From Planctomycetota bacterium (GTDB lineage: Bacteria > JAJVIF01 > JAPKYR01), in the NCBI GenBank assembly GCA_030673355.1, contig DAOVJF010000042.1, positions 1 through 11,373 on the forward strand: DNA of 11,373 bases. Reading direction: 5' to 3'. The position numbers and the translations under genes are program-made. Under the pieces are notes generated by a model that saw nothing but the letters and a program-made list of their open reading frames with translations, was not told the origin of the DNA and made no database searches. Shown in pieces: positions 1 through 6,420 of this stretch; position 1 is the stretch's first letter, and each line of letters starts with the position of its first letter.

Positions 1-1
1 C

Positions 2-874
2 GAGCAGTTGGCAGCCGATCGCCAGCCTGTGGCGCTTCCGGCCGAATATGCGGACTATCTTACAGACGGTTTGCAGTATTCGGTTGTGGGAATCCCTTTT
101 ATAAAGAATGGGGAGTATCTTGGAGGGATGGTGCTGGCAGGCAGCGAAGGTGCGGGCATACGAGCGGTCCATTTTCACGAACTCCTTACATTCGCGCCAT
201 ATTTAATACCACTTTTCGAAAGCGCCGTACTTCGGGAAATACTTCTATCCAATTACCTCGAAGCAATTGAGACTCTCGCTGTGGCCCTGGAAGCGAAGGA
301 CCATTATACGAGAGGTCACTCGAACATGGTGACTGCGTATGCCGTGGCAATCACCCGCAAGATGGGTCTCGAACCCAAGCTGATGCAGGCAATCGAGGTC
401 GGTTCGATGATGCACGATATCGGGAAGATTGGCGTTCCCGACAGTATCCTCAATAAACCGAGCAAGCTGACGAAAGAGGAATTTAAGATCGTCATGCGCC
501 ATCCGGTCATCGGGGAGGAAATTCTGAAACCGATGCGGCATCCGTTGTTTGATATACCCAAGCAGATTGTCAGGTGGCATCACGAAAGGCTTGATGGAAA
601 AGGCTACCCGGATGGACTGTCCGGAGATGAAATTCCGCTGCCGGCAAAAATCACGTTTGTCGCGGACGCGTACGACGCCATGACCGGCGACAGGCCATAT
701 CGTGGTGGAATGTCAACGGAAGCCGCGCTGGCGGAGCTTCGCAGGAATGCCGGAACCCAGTTTGAGCCTGAAATTGTCGAGATCCTGTGCGGTCTTCTGG
801 CGCCGATGGCGGGTGGCGGGTCCATCGATAGCGGTAAAGGGCCGGATGAGGCCGATGGGGCTGACGATGATTGA
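2..874 (+). CDS. HD-GYP domain protein, 5'-truncated (probable c-di-GMP phosphodiesterase)
   Basis: The reading frame is open to the window edge, so the true start lies upstream and the TTG at position 8 is not evidence of a start. Counting from that TTG, residues ~20-80 look like the end of an alpha/beta sensor domain (GAF-like, tentative). Residues ~83-262 form a complete HD-GYP domain: YTRGHS at 100-105, the HD pair at 136-137 inside HDIGKIGVPD, RHP..GEEIL at 164-172, HHE at 191-193, GYP at 199-201, and VADAYDAMTGDRPYR at 218-232. HD-GYP enzymes hydrolyse cyclic di-GMP to pGpG or GMP at a di- or tri-iron centre, and all hallmark residues are present, so activity is likely. The ~25-residue tail is Gly/Asp-rich and probably disordered. 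Two terminator-like hairpins follow, so this is the last gene of its transcript. The family call is firm; the sensed signal is unknown. Confidence 0.93.
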   Translation, partial: EQLAADRQPVALPAEYADYLTDGLQYSVVGIPFIKNGEYLGGMVLAGSEGAGIRAVHFHELLTFAPYLIPLFESAVLREILLSNYLEAIETLAVALEAKDHYTRGHSNMVTAYAVAITRKMGLEPKLMQAIEVGSMMHDIGKIGVPDSILNKPSKLTKEEFKIVMRHPVIGEEILKPMRHPLFDIPKQIVRWHHERLDGKGYPDGLSGDEIPLPAKITFVADAYDAMTGDRPYRGGMSTEAALAELRRNAGTQFEPEIVEILCGLLAPMAGGGSIDSGKGPDEADGADDD

Positions 875-978
875 AGTAATTCAGGGACAGGGGAGTTTTT
901 ATATTTATTTTAATAATCGGCAAACTTACGGCAAGGTGATGGATGCGACTTACTAATAAGATACCTTAGATGATAAAT

Positions 979-998
979 CCCCGCACTGCGTGGGGTTT
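979..998 (+). terminator. Terminator-like hairpin after the HD-GYP gene
   Basis: CCCCGC (979-984) pairs with GTGGGG (990-995, one G-U pair) across a 5-base loop and is followed by TTT. The U-tract is short, so this may be only a partial or assisting terminator upstream of the stronger one at 1021. Confidence 0.5.
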
Positions 999-1020
999 CT
1001 CGATCGTATCTCACCCACGA

Positions 1021-1048
1021 CGCGCCCTCGATAAAAAGGGCGCGTTTT
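1021..1048 (+). terminator. Rho-independent terminator of the HD-GYP gene
   Basis: CGCGCCCT (1021-1028) pairs perfectly with AGGGCGCG (1037-1044) across an 8-base loop. It is followed by TTTTAATTTT. The strong GC stem plus U-rich tail on the plus strand is the classic form. The minus strand lacks a matching U-tract, so it should not stop the convergent lipoprotein transcript. Confidence 0.85.
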
Positions 1049-1116
1049 AATTTTCATTTTTGTTTTATGAAATAATTTTTTCACAGCTGTCCAAGATAAT
1101 CTGATTTTGGACAAGG

Positions 1117-1149
1117 TTAGCCCATCGGATAAGGCATCCGGGTGGCTAA
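1117..1149. other. 12-bp hairpin with 2x2 internal loop
   Basis: TTAGCC (1117-1122) pairs with GGCTAA (1144-1149). After a 2x2 internal loop (CA against GT), TCGGAT (1125-1130) pairs with ATCCGG (1136-1141, one T-G pair), leaving a 5-base loop. No U-tract follows on either strand, so it is not a standard terminator. Confidence 0.5.
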
Positions 1150-1220
1150 ATCACAATTTCCGGGGATTGGTCTTAACGTTTTGCTGGTTTTTCGGTGGAA
1201 GCGATTGTCATATGAAAAAG

Positions 1221-1306
1221 TCAACTGCAGGATGCAGTCGGCACTGGCTGTCCGATAGCTGGAAGCTAACGGCACATGCTATCCGATAGCTGGAAGCTAA
1301 CGGCAC
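1221..1306. repeat. 31-bp-period array of three hairpins with GGA loops
   Basis: A 25-base sequence occurs identically at 1251-1275 and 1282-1306, a period of 31. Each copy contains TAGCT-GGA-AGCTA, extended by CCG/CGG pairs across one A-A mismatch. Exactly 31 bases upstream is a diverged unit, ACTGCA-GGA-TGCAGT (1224-1238), with the same GGA loop and the same CGGCAC right flank (1239-1244). Its arms differ from the other two by paired, compensatory changes. The GGA loops start at 1230, 1261 and 1292. On the minus strand the 1224-1238 hairpin is followed after four bases by TTTTT, so it could also end the lipoprotein transcript. Function is unknown. Confidence 0.75.
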
Positions 1307-1371
1307 GTAGGGGAAATCCTTACTTCAAACTATTTGAGGAAATTTTATATTGGACAAGAGTGTAATTTCTT

Positions 1372-4191
1372 CTATTTGCAGATGTAAGGGGGTCTGGAAA
1401 TAAAAGCGTCGAAGTTGCCGTTCGATGAGTGAATTTCAGGTAATGGGCCGGGATCGAAATCCGCGTCACCTCGGAAGTGTCCTGTAACTACCAGTTCACC
1501 CGAGTTTGATCGAACGATCCCGGTAGGCCAGTCGGCGACACTACCTCCCCAGGATTTAACACACAAGTAATTTTGGGAATAATCATAGATCGCCAGAAAT
1601 GCATCCTCTTCACCCTCCGAGACCGCATAATCCTCGCCGCCCGTGGGATCGAAATCAGCGGTCGTTCTGAAAGTGCCGACAGCAAAAATCCTGCTTGAAT
1701 TGTCGGTGCAAATATCGTAACCGGCATCCTCCTCAGGTCCACCCCAGGTTCTGGCTCCCGCGAATTGCATAAGTGAATTAAACACGCTGAAGTAGGCATC
1801 GGACGCGGAACCGTTAGCCGTGTGAAGATCGTATCCCGAAGTGGGATCTAAATCGACCACGTCCTGAAAACCACCGGTAACATAAAAATTCTCATCGCCG
1901 TCGATAAACAGATCGTTGCCTGTGTCGGAACCAGTGCCGCCCCAGCCATATGTTAATACATGGAGGCCGTCGGGGTCGAACTGATTGATGTATACGTCGG
2001 TTTGGCCATGGGATGAGAGCAGGGTTTCACCGGGACCGGGATCGAAATCAACCGTGGACTCGAAATTCCCAAGCACATAAATCTGGTCGTCGAAATCGAT
2101 GTCTATTGCGTTCCCGACGCATCCGTCCATGTTGCCCCAGTCGACTCCCCAGATGTAATTCCCCGATGCGGAGAGCTGCATGAGACTTACATCGACATTG
2201 ATCGAGGTGTGAGGGTCCTCACCTTCGCCGGGATCGAAATCAACCGTCCCCGCAAACGATCCGACAACAATTATATTGTTCAGGACGTCTACCGCGCATC
2301 GGTGCGCCGCGTCCGTGGAACCTCCCCCCCAGGTTTTCACCCAGTAGAAATCACCGGACTTGGTAAAGTTGGCAACGTAAGCGTCCGAATATCCTGCCGA
2401 TGTACGCTCTACATCATTTTCGCCGGGGTCGAAATCAACCGTATCCTCAAAATAACCGGTAACTAAAATACTGCCGACCCCGTCCAACTGGATACCAAGG
2501 CCTTTATCGGTACCGGCACCCCCGATCACCCTGGTCCACTGCCATAAACCGTCGGCACCGAATTTACTAATGAAAATGTCTTCCAGCCCGGCAGAGTCCA
2601 TGGTGTAAGTACCGGGTCCGGGATCGAAATCGACAGTTTGATTGAATTCGCCAACGATAAAAACATTCCCCTGCGAGTCAACAACAATGTCCTCGACAAA
2701 TTCATTTCCCGAACCGCCCCAGGTCTGTGCAATTCCCTCCCCCGGGTTTTCGGCGATTGATATTATAAGCGGTAAATCGAGAGTATCTGTCGCATCCTCA
2801 TCATCGGTAACCCGCAACTGGACCTCGTACGATCCAATAGTCAGGTACGTATGAGATTGGATTTCATCTCCAATTTCAAAAGTTCCGCCCGATTCCCACT
2901 GCCATTCATACATAACGATGTCGCCGCCGTCGGGATCGACAGATTCAGTGCCATCAAATACAACGGGCAAGCCAACGATCTGCGGATTGGGGTCTGCAGT
3001 CGCGGACGCTATCGGATCGTCTTCACCAGGCTGGCCGGTCGTAACCTCAACAACGAATAACCGGTAGGCGGTCAGGTCCATCCAGGGCTTGCCCGAGGGG
3101 TCGTTCTCATGGGCTTCTACACTGACCAGCATCCGGTATTCTCCCTCGCCGGCAAGATTCGAGTTGGTGACCATCGCTTCGAACCTGGAATGCCCAACTC
3201 CATCCGAAACCCAGGTGGCGATTGCCGGGGTATCGAAAAGTTCAGGGCTTTCTATTATCGGACTCGAATAAGTGGTTTTCCCTTCCCAGTCATATACATC
3301 GATGACGATCATTGTACCGCCGCCATCGGTTGTAAGGCCGCCGCCGATCTGGACCTCGCTGACATCAAGTTTCCACGGCTCCGGGCAATTAGCATTGGGG
3401 CCAAAATCGTTCATCGGGTCGCTTACCGGAGAATTAAGCGGCATAGCCCAGTTAGCATCCACGGCATAACCGAGAACGAAGGGTGCTAACTGAAATTTTA
3501 ACCGGTAGGTGGCAGTCGCCGGTACGTCCGTAAAAAGCGCATTCCGGTAATTTATGGGACCTGAAGATACATGGCGCTTGAAACCGTTGACATCGGCGTC
3601 CGGTAAAATATCCGTCGCCAGTTTTCCCTTGTAGTAACCAAAGAGGGGTCCCGGAGCGGTATCGATTGTTGCCGGGTTATAGAGTGCGGTGCAACCATCC
3701 GCGTTCAGAAGTTCTCCGTCGCCCAATAATGAATCGGACACACTCAGTCCGGAAACCGGATACTCGAAGCTCCCACCGAACATCATGATTCCCCGCACAT
3801 CGAAAATCGTGAAGTCCGGATCGGCAAACGGATGACTGATCTCGATGTCCACGTCCATGACGCCGGGTTCCACGATTGAAAAGCCGGTGATCTTAAAGCA
3901 GTTGGTGCAGGGGAATTCCTCCAGGAACTTGAGGATGTTTAAGTGGATCGCGGATTCCCGGAGCGGGGCAATTTCATACCGGATATTATCCGTGTCGGTC
4001 GGGTCGATATAGATCAGGTAATTAAATAAAAGGTAATTATTGCCTGTGGTATTATTGGTTGGCTGCTGGATAAAACCAGGGCCGGATATTTCATCAGGGC
4101 CGGGAGTCGATGGATTACCGCCCGATGAACATCCTCCAACTAATACTACTATGACCAGCATAACTAGTCCGATTCTTAGATGTAATGGCAT
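1372..4191 (-). CDS. Large lipoprotein with PKD domain and seven-repeat beta-propeller
   Basis: The start is the ATG at 4191, seven bases after GGAGG (4203-4199); the adjacent in-frame TTG at 4194 is too close to that site. The product is 939 residues. Residues 1-20 are a hydrophobic signal ending in the lipobox LVGGC, with lipidated Cys21, then a Ser/Gly/Pro-rich linker. Residues ~50-385 are a region I do not recognise. It includes CTNC at 95-98 and HPFADPDFTIFDVRG near 120-134. Residues ~392-480 are a PKD (Ig-like) domain with the pattern VDPDGG..VMYEWQW and YEVQLRVTDDEDA. Residues ~489-939 hold seven repeats, each opening with a WGG-type motif (Trp/Ile at 491, 556, 621, 685, 750, 816, 881) and carrying VDFDPG or a close variant ~30 residues later. 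Seven blades of ~65 residues suggest one closed propeller of the SBBP type. Serine at +2 is compatible with outer-membrane sorting. An envelope-surface binding role is likely; the ligand is unknown. Confidence 0.85.
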   Translation of the reverse strand: MPLHLRIGLVMLVIVVLVGGCSSGGNPSTPGPDEISGPGFIQQPTNNTTGNNYLLFNYLIYIDPTDTDNIRYEIAPLRESAIHLNILKFLEEFPCTNCFKITGFSIVEPGVMDVDIEISHPFADPDFTIFDVRGIMMFGGSFEYPVSGLSVSDSLLGDGELLNADGCTALYNPATIDTAPGPLFGYYKGKLATDILPDADVNGFKRHVSSGPINYRNALFTDVPATATYRLKFQLAPFVLGYAVDANWAMPLNSPVSDPMNDFGPNANCPEPWKLDVSEVQIGGGLTTDGGGTMIVIDVYDWEGKTTYSSPIIESPELFDTPAIATWVSDGVGHSRFEAMVTNSNLAGEGEYRMLVSVEAHENDPSGKPWMDLTAYRLFVVEVTTGQPGEDDPIASATADPNPQIVGLPVVFDGTESVDPDGGDIVMYEWQWESGGTFEIGDEIQSHTYLTIGSYEVQLRVTDDEDATDTLDLPLIISIAENPGEGIAQTWGGSGNEFVEDIVVDSQGNVFIVGEFNQTVDFDPGPGTYTMDSAGLEDIFISKFGADGLWQWTRVIGGAGTDKGLGIQLDGVGSILVTGYFEDTVDFDPGENDVERTSAGYSDAYVANFTKSGDFYWVKTWGGGSTDAAHRCAVDVLNNIIVVGSFAGTVDFDPGEGEDPHTSINVDVSLMQLSASGNYIWGVDWGNMDGCVGNAIDIDFDDQIYVLGNFESTVDFDPGPGETLLSSHGQTDVYINQFDPDGLHVLTYGWGGTGSDTGNDLFIDGDENFYVTGGFQDVVDLDPTSGYDLHTANGSASDAYFSVFNSLMQFAGARTWGGPEEDAGYDICTDNSSRIFAVGTFRTTADFDPTGGEDYAVSEGEEDAFLAIYDYSQNYLCVKSWGGSVADWPTGIVRSNSGELVVTGHFRGDADFDPGPLPEIHSSNGNFDAFISRPPYICK

Positions 4192-4198
4192 CAAGATA

Positions 4199-4230
4199 CC
4201 TCCGGAACGGGGTTACTGGGTTCAATTATA
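4199..4230 (-). promoter_or_regulatory. Promoter -10 box and ribosome-binding site of the propeller lipoprotein gene
   Basis: On the minus strand TATAAT lies at 4230-4225, a perfect -10 match. The best-spaced -35 (CTGAAT, 4253-4248, 17-bp spacer) is poor, so the promoter may need an activator. Transcription would start near 4218. GGAGG at 4203-4199, seven bases before ATG 4191, fixes the start codon. Confidence 0.5.
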
Positions 4231-4280
4231 TTTTAACAGATAAATTGATTCAGAAAAAGTTTAATTATGCCCGGAAACAA

Positions 4281-4306
4281 TAAACCCCGGACGCGAATTC
4301 CCGGGG
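4281..4306 (-). terminator. Terminator downstream of rpoN
   Basis: CCCCGG (4285-4290) and CCGGGG (4301-4306) form a 6-bp GC stem with a 10-base loop. Read on the minus strand the stem is followed by TTTATTGTTT, a U-rich tail. It lies between the rpoN stop and the lipoprotein promoter, which argues that the two same-strand genes are transcribed separately. Read on the plus strand it also has a weak T-rich tail (TATTTTTT). Confidence 0.65.
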
Positions 4307-4341
4307 GATGTATTTTTTAAACCGGATTACACTTAAAGGCT

Positions 4342-6045
4342 TTATTCAATTTCTCCAGGCGTGCCGGTATTATCATCCTGTACCGGATCATCCGATTCGA
4401 TAATTTCATCAAGGTCCTCAGTGTCATCGGCGAGATTTTCGATGACTGAGATATCCACCGGGAGGTCCTTCCTGTCCTGTTCTTCACGCCATTCCTTGAT
4501 AAGAAGCCGTTTCCTTCTGCCGGAGGGAGGTATTCGGCCTTTTTTCCTGTACTTGGTAATAACACGTCTCGACAGAGTATGACCCATGGCAGCCATTTTT
4601 TCGCATATTTCGATGTCGGAGAAAACATGCGTCGAAGTTTCATCCTGGAGGATCTGCTTGATCATTTCGATATAGCAGGCCGATGGATCGAAAAACACGT
4701 TGAATGAGACAATCGAATTATCGGGGAGCCAGCAAAACCTGACAGCGAGAGCGCGGCTGACTGTGGATGGATGCACGCCGATTTTTTCGGCAATCTGCTT
4801 GCGCGTGAGTTTTTTCAGGTAAAGCGGTCCCTTCCTTAAGTAGTTTTCCTGGTCCCTGACGATCTCTTCCGTTATTTCCATCATCGTCCGGCGGCGGGAA
4901 TTTATATTTTCCATGTACGTGCTTGCCCGTTCGAAATACTCCTTGATATGCTTCCGCTCGTCGGGGTTGAATGCATTTCTGTTTACCTTCAGCTTCCTGT
5001 AGCTTTCAATGTAGAATTTATTAATTTTCAACATGGGAAGGCCCGAGTCCTGGACCTCTACAACGAATTTACCATCGATGTCGCGAATCCTGACATCCGC
5101 GGTCATGTACGGATTTTCCTTTACCGCGTGAACTTCCGATTCCTCAAACTGCCGCCTGGGATGAATATGGAAATTCATGCGTGTGAATTCGATGAGTTCT
5201 TTTACCCGCTTTGCGCCGAGTCCTACTTTTTTACCAACACGGAGGAAATGTTCCTTGATGATGTCTTTAAGGTGGCGGCGGATTATTTCAGCAAGCGCTA
5301 TACGCTCGGTATCGGGAAGGTTCTCCGTAAGCTCCGCCTGGAGTGCAAGGACCTCGATTGAAGTTTCAAGGCCGCTGCCGATGGGATCGATTTCAGCCAG
5401 CCGTCTTCGTACTCGCTTAAGCTGTTCCAGCTCAACACCAAATTCTTCGGCCAGGGCTTCATCCGATGCCTTTATCAAACCGGGATTATCGAGGTTGTTC
5501 TGTGCCATGGCCGCTTTCTCAACACTTATATCATCTTCAGTGACAGTCTCCATATCGGCATCGATCCGGTCGATAATATCGTCGGCCAGGTGGAGATCAT
5601 CTTCCGGCATATCGGAGCATTCGAGTAAAAGGCGCCGTTTAAGGTGATCCTCGAGTGTAATCGCTCGGACCATTGTCGCAAACGCATCGGGGAGTTCATC
5701 TTCCGGGATCGATTCGTATGTGCTTGCCTCATAGGTCCCCGCTGAGGAGGCATAAATTTCCTCCATCATGTCAATTTTCGCGCTCAGGATTTTTTCCCTG
5801 TCCTGGTCTTCAGCTTTCTGAGATATGCATGTCACGCACGGCTGGCCGTCGAGGACTATCTCACCGCATCTCGGACACCGGCGCATTTCCTCGACCTCGA
5901 GTGCCGGGTTCTGGGCAACCTCCTCGCGAATGTCGATTTCAAGCTCAAGGTTGGTCTGCTGGAGCAAGCGGTAATACTGAAGCTGTTGAAGGGTCGGCTT
6001 CAGTGTCTGCGCCAGCCTTGGCACTAATTTCATTCCGAGCTGCAT
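4342..6045 (-). CDS. rpoN: RNA polymerase sigma-54 factor RpoN with N-terminal zinc-ribbon-like motif
   Basis: This 567-residue protein directs RNA polymerase to -24/-12 promoters and requires an AAA+ activator. Residues ~11-52 match region I, the Gln/Leu-rich activator-interacting segment (LKPTLQQLQYYRLLQQTNLELE, ending EVAQNPALEVEE). Next comes CPRC-x9-CVTC (Cys57, 60, 70, 73), which resembles a zinc ribbon and is absent from textbook RpoN. An acidic linker follows, then the core-binding domain from about residue 128 (TLEDHL..., EIDPIGSG near 218-225). The helix-turn-helix is near 412-437 (TRKQIAEKIGVHPSTVSRA), and the RpoN box RRVITKYRKK is at 493-502. A ~55-residue acidic tail follows the box, making the protein longer than the ~480 residues of E. 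coli RpoN. The start is ATG 6045; an in-frame TAA two codons upstream excludes a longer form. GGAGG (6065-6061) is 15 bases from the ATG, an unusually long spacing. Confidence 0.95.
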   Translation of the reverse strand: MQLGMKLVPRLAQTLKPTLQQLQYYRLLQQTNLELEIDIREEVAQNPALEVEEMRRCPRCGEIVLDGQPCVTCISQKAEDQDREKILSAKIDMMEEIYASSAGTYEASTYESIPEDELPDAFATMVRAITLEDHLKRRLLLECSDMPEDDLHLADDIIDRIDADMETVTEDDISVEKAAMAQNNLDNPGLIKASDEALAEEFGVELEQLKRVRRRLAEIDPIGSGLETSIEVLALQAELTENLPDTERIALAEIIRRHLKDIIKEHFLRVGKKVGLGAKRVKELIEFTRMNFHIHPRRQFEESEVHAVKENPYMTADVRIRDIDGKFVVEVQDSGLPMLKINKFYIESYRKLKVNRNAFNPDERKHIKEYFERASTYMENINSRRRTMMEITEEIVRDQENYLRKGPLYLKKLTRKQIAEKIGVHPSTVSRALAVRFCWLPDNSIVSFNVFFDPSACYIEMIKQILQDETSTHVFSDIEICEKMAAMGHTLSRRVITKYRKKGRIPPSGRRKRLLIKEWREEQDRKDLPVDISVIENLADDTEDLDEIIESDDPVQDDNTGTPGEIE

Positions 6046-6077
6046 CTTTTAAAAATTACGCCTCCTCGACTATTCTA

Positions 6078-6106
6078 ATTATAAATTCCTAAAGCCATAC
6101 TAACAA
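6078..6106 (-). promoter_or_regulatory. Sigma-70-type promoter of rpoN
   Basis: On the minus strand TTGTTA (6106-6101), a 17-bp spacer and TATAAT (6083-6078) make a good housekeeping promoter. Transcription would start near 6071, giving a ~25-base leader that contains AGGAGG. Confidence 0.65.
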
Positions 6107-6121
6107 TAGCAAAACTCTTAA

Positions 6122-6152
6122 CCCCCGGAATAATCAGGATTAATCCGAGGGG
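6122..6152. promoter_or_regulatory. Imperfect palindrome just upstream of the rpoN promoter
   Basis: CCCCCGGA (6122-6129) pairs with TCCG-A-GGGG (6144-6152) with one bulged A. After an A-A mismatch, TAAT (6131-6134) pairs with ATTA (6139-6142) around a 4-base centre. It lies ~16 bp upstream of the rpoN -35 box and ~110 bp upstream of the divergent plus-strand promoter. It could be an operator or an RNA hairpin; no regulator is identified. Confidence 0.4.
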
Positions 6153-6264
6153 CAGCACGTAAATAATATCGTTCATAGCTACATGAAATCTGTTAAAGTC
6201 GGGATGAGATAATCGCCAAATTTAAAATTTTGTCGAAGACCATTAGAAAAATCCTGTTCAGATA

Positions 6265-6293
6265 TTGACACTATTTGAATATTATGGTATTCT
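6265..6293 (+). promoter_or_regulatory. Promoter of the protease-TPR lipoprotein operon
   Basis: A perfect -35 TTGACA (6265-6270), a 17-bp spacer and TATTCT (6288-6293), with TGG immediately before the -10 box (an extended -10 TGn element). Transcription would start near 6300, leaving a ~258-base leader before the TTG start at 6558. Confidence 0.65.
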
Positions 6294-6316
6294 TTTGTAA
6301 CTTACAATAAACGAAA

Positions 6317-6420
6317 AAGATCGGGGCCGTGAGATGTACAACCCGGCTCGGGAATCAGTTACAGTTGACTTTCAACGAGCCCGTCGGTATACTCACTTTT
6401 CTACTATTGGCCCTGATCTT
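6317..6420 (+). promoter_or_regulatory. Candidate structured 5' leader RNA
   Basis: AAGATCGGGGCC (6317-6328) can pair with GGCCCTGATCTT (6409-6420): 12 consecutive pairs including one G-U, enclosing 80 bases. Directly inside, GTGAG (6329-6333) pairs with CTCAC (6392-6396). Further in, GGCTCG (6345-6350) pairs with CGAGCC (6376-6381). These nest into a single elongated fold. The element lies wholly within the predicted leader, ~17 bases after the predicted transcription start. I do not recognise a known riboswitch class. Confidence 0.4.

Larger units (their letters stand above)
1050..1371. other. Gene-free convergent intergenic region with several hairpins
   Basis: I see no convincing gene here. 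The one open frame (TTG at 1107 to 1289) has no ribosome-binding site and no recognisable composition, and it runs through the repeat array. The region contains a 12-bp imperfect hairpin at 1117-1149 and the GGA-loop hairpin array at 1221-1306. On the plus strand GGA occurs ten times between 1105 and 1356. The end nearest the lipoprotein gene (1306-1371) is AT-rich and featureless. I found no convincing plus-strand promoter; GATAAT at 1095-1100 resembles a -10 box but has no good -35 partner. Confidence 0.6.

Noticed and set aside
979..995. Family of dispersed repeats based on CCCCG...CGGGG hairpins at 979, 4285 and 9634
   Set aside because: Only the short GC stems are similar; loops and flanks differ, and each fits an independent terminator.
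1245..1260. Sigma-54 promoter (TGGC...GCT with GG-N10-GC)
   Set aside because: Only the GG and GC cores match; the rest of the consensus is missing, there is no downstream gene on that strand, and it overlaps a repeat unit.
1107..1289. 60-codon plus-strand frame starting with TTG
   Set aside because: No ribosome-binding site, no recognisable protein character, and it runs across two hairpin elements and the tandem repeat.
1239..1306. CRISPR array from the 31-bp-period repeat
   Set aside because: The repeats are nearly contiguous with only 6-base gaps and no spacer-length unique sequences, and no cas gene is present.
1107..1358. Direct repeat TTGGACAAG at 1107-1115 and 1350-1358 as possible attachment or insertion site
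   Set aside because: Nine bases in AT-rich surroundings is expected by chance, and no integrase or transposase lies between.
3109..3489. 126-codon frame antisense to the propeller lipoprotein
   Set aside because: It is a shadow of the real gene on the opposite strand, with no ribosome-binding site or recognisable domain.
5177..5647. 156-codon frame antisense to rpoN
   Set aside because: It is Ser/Arg-rich low-complexity sequence typical of the complement of a Glu/Leu/Arg-rich gene, and rpoN is certain here.
6317..6420. Known riboswitch (c-di-GMP class I, TPP, cobalamin) in the protease leader
   Set aside because: The characteristic conserved core sequences of these classes are not visible. 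Only unassigned base pairing is supported.
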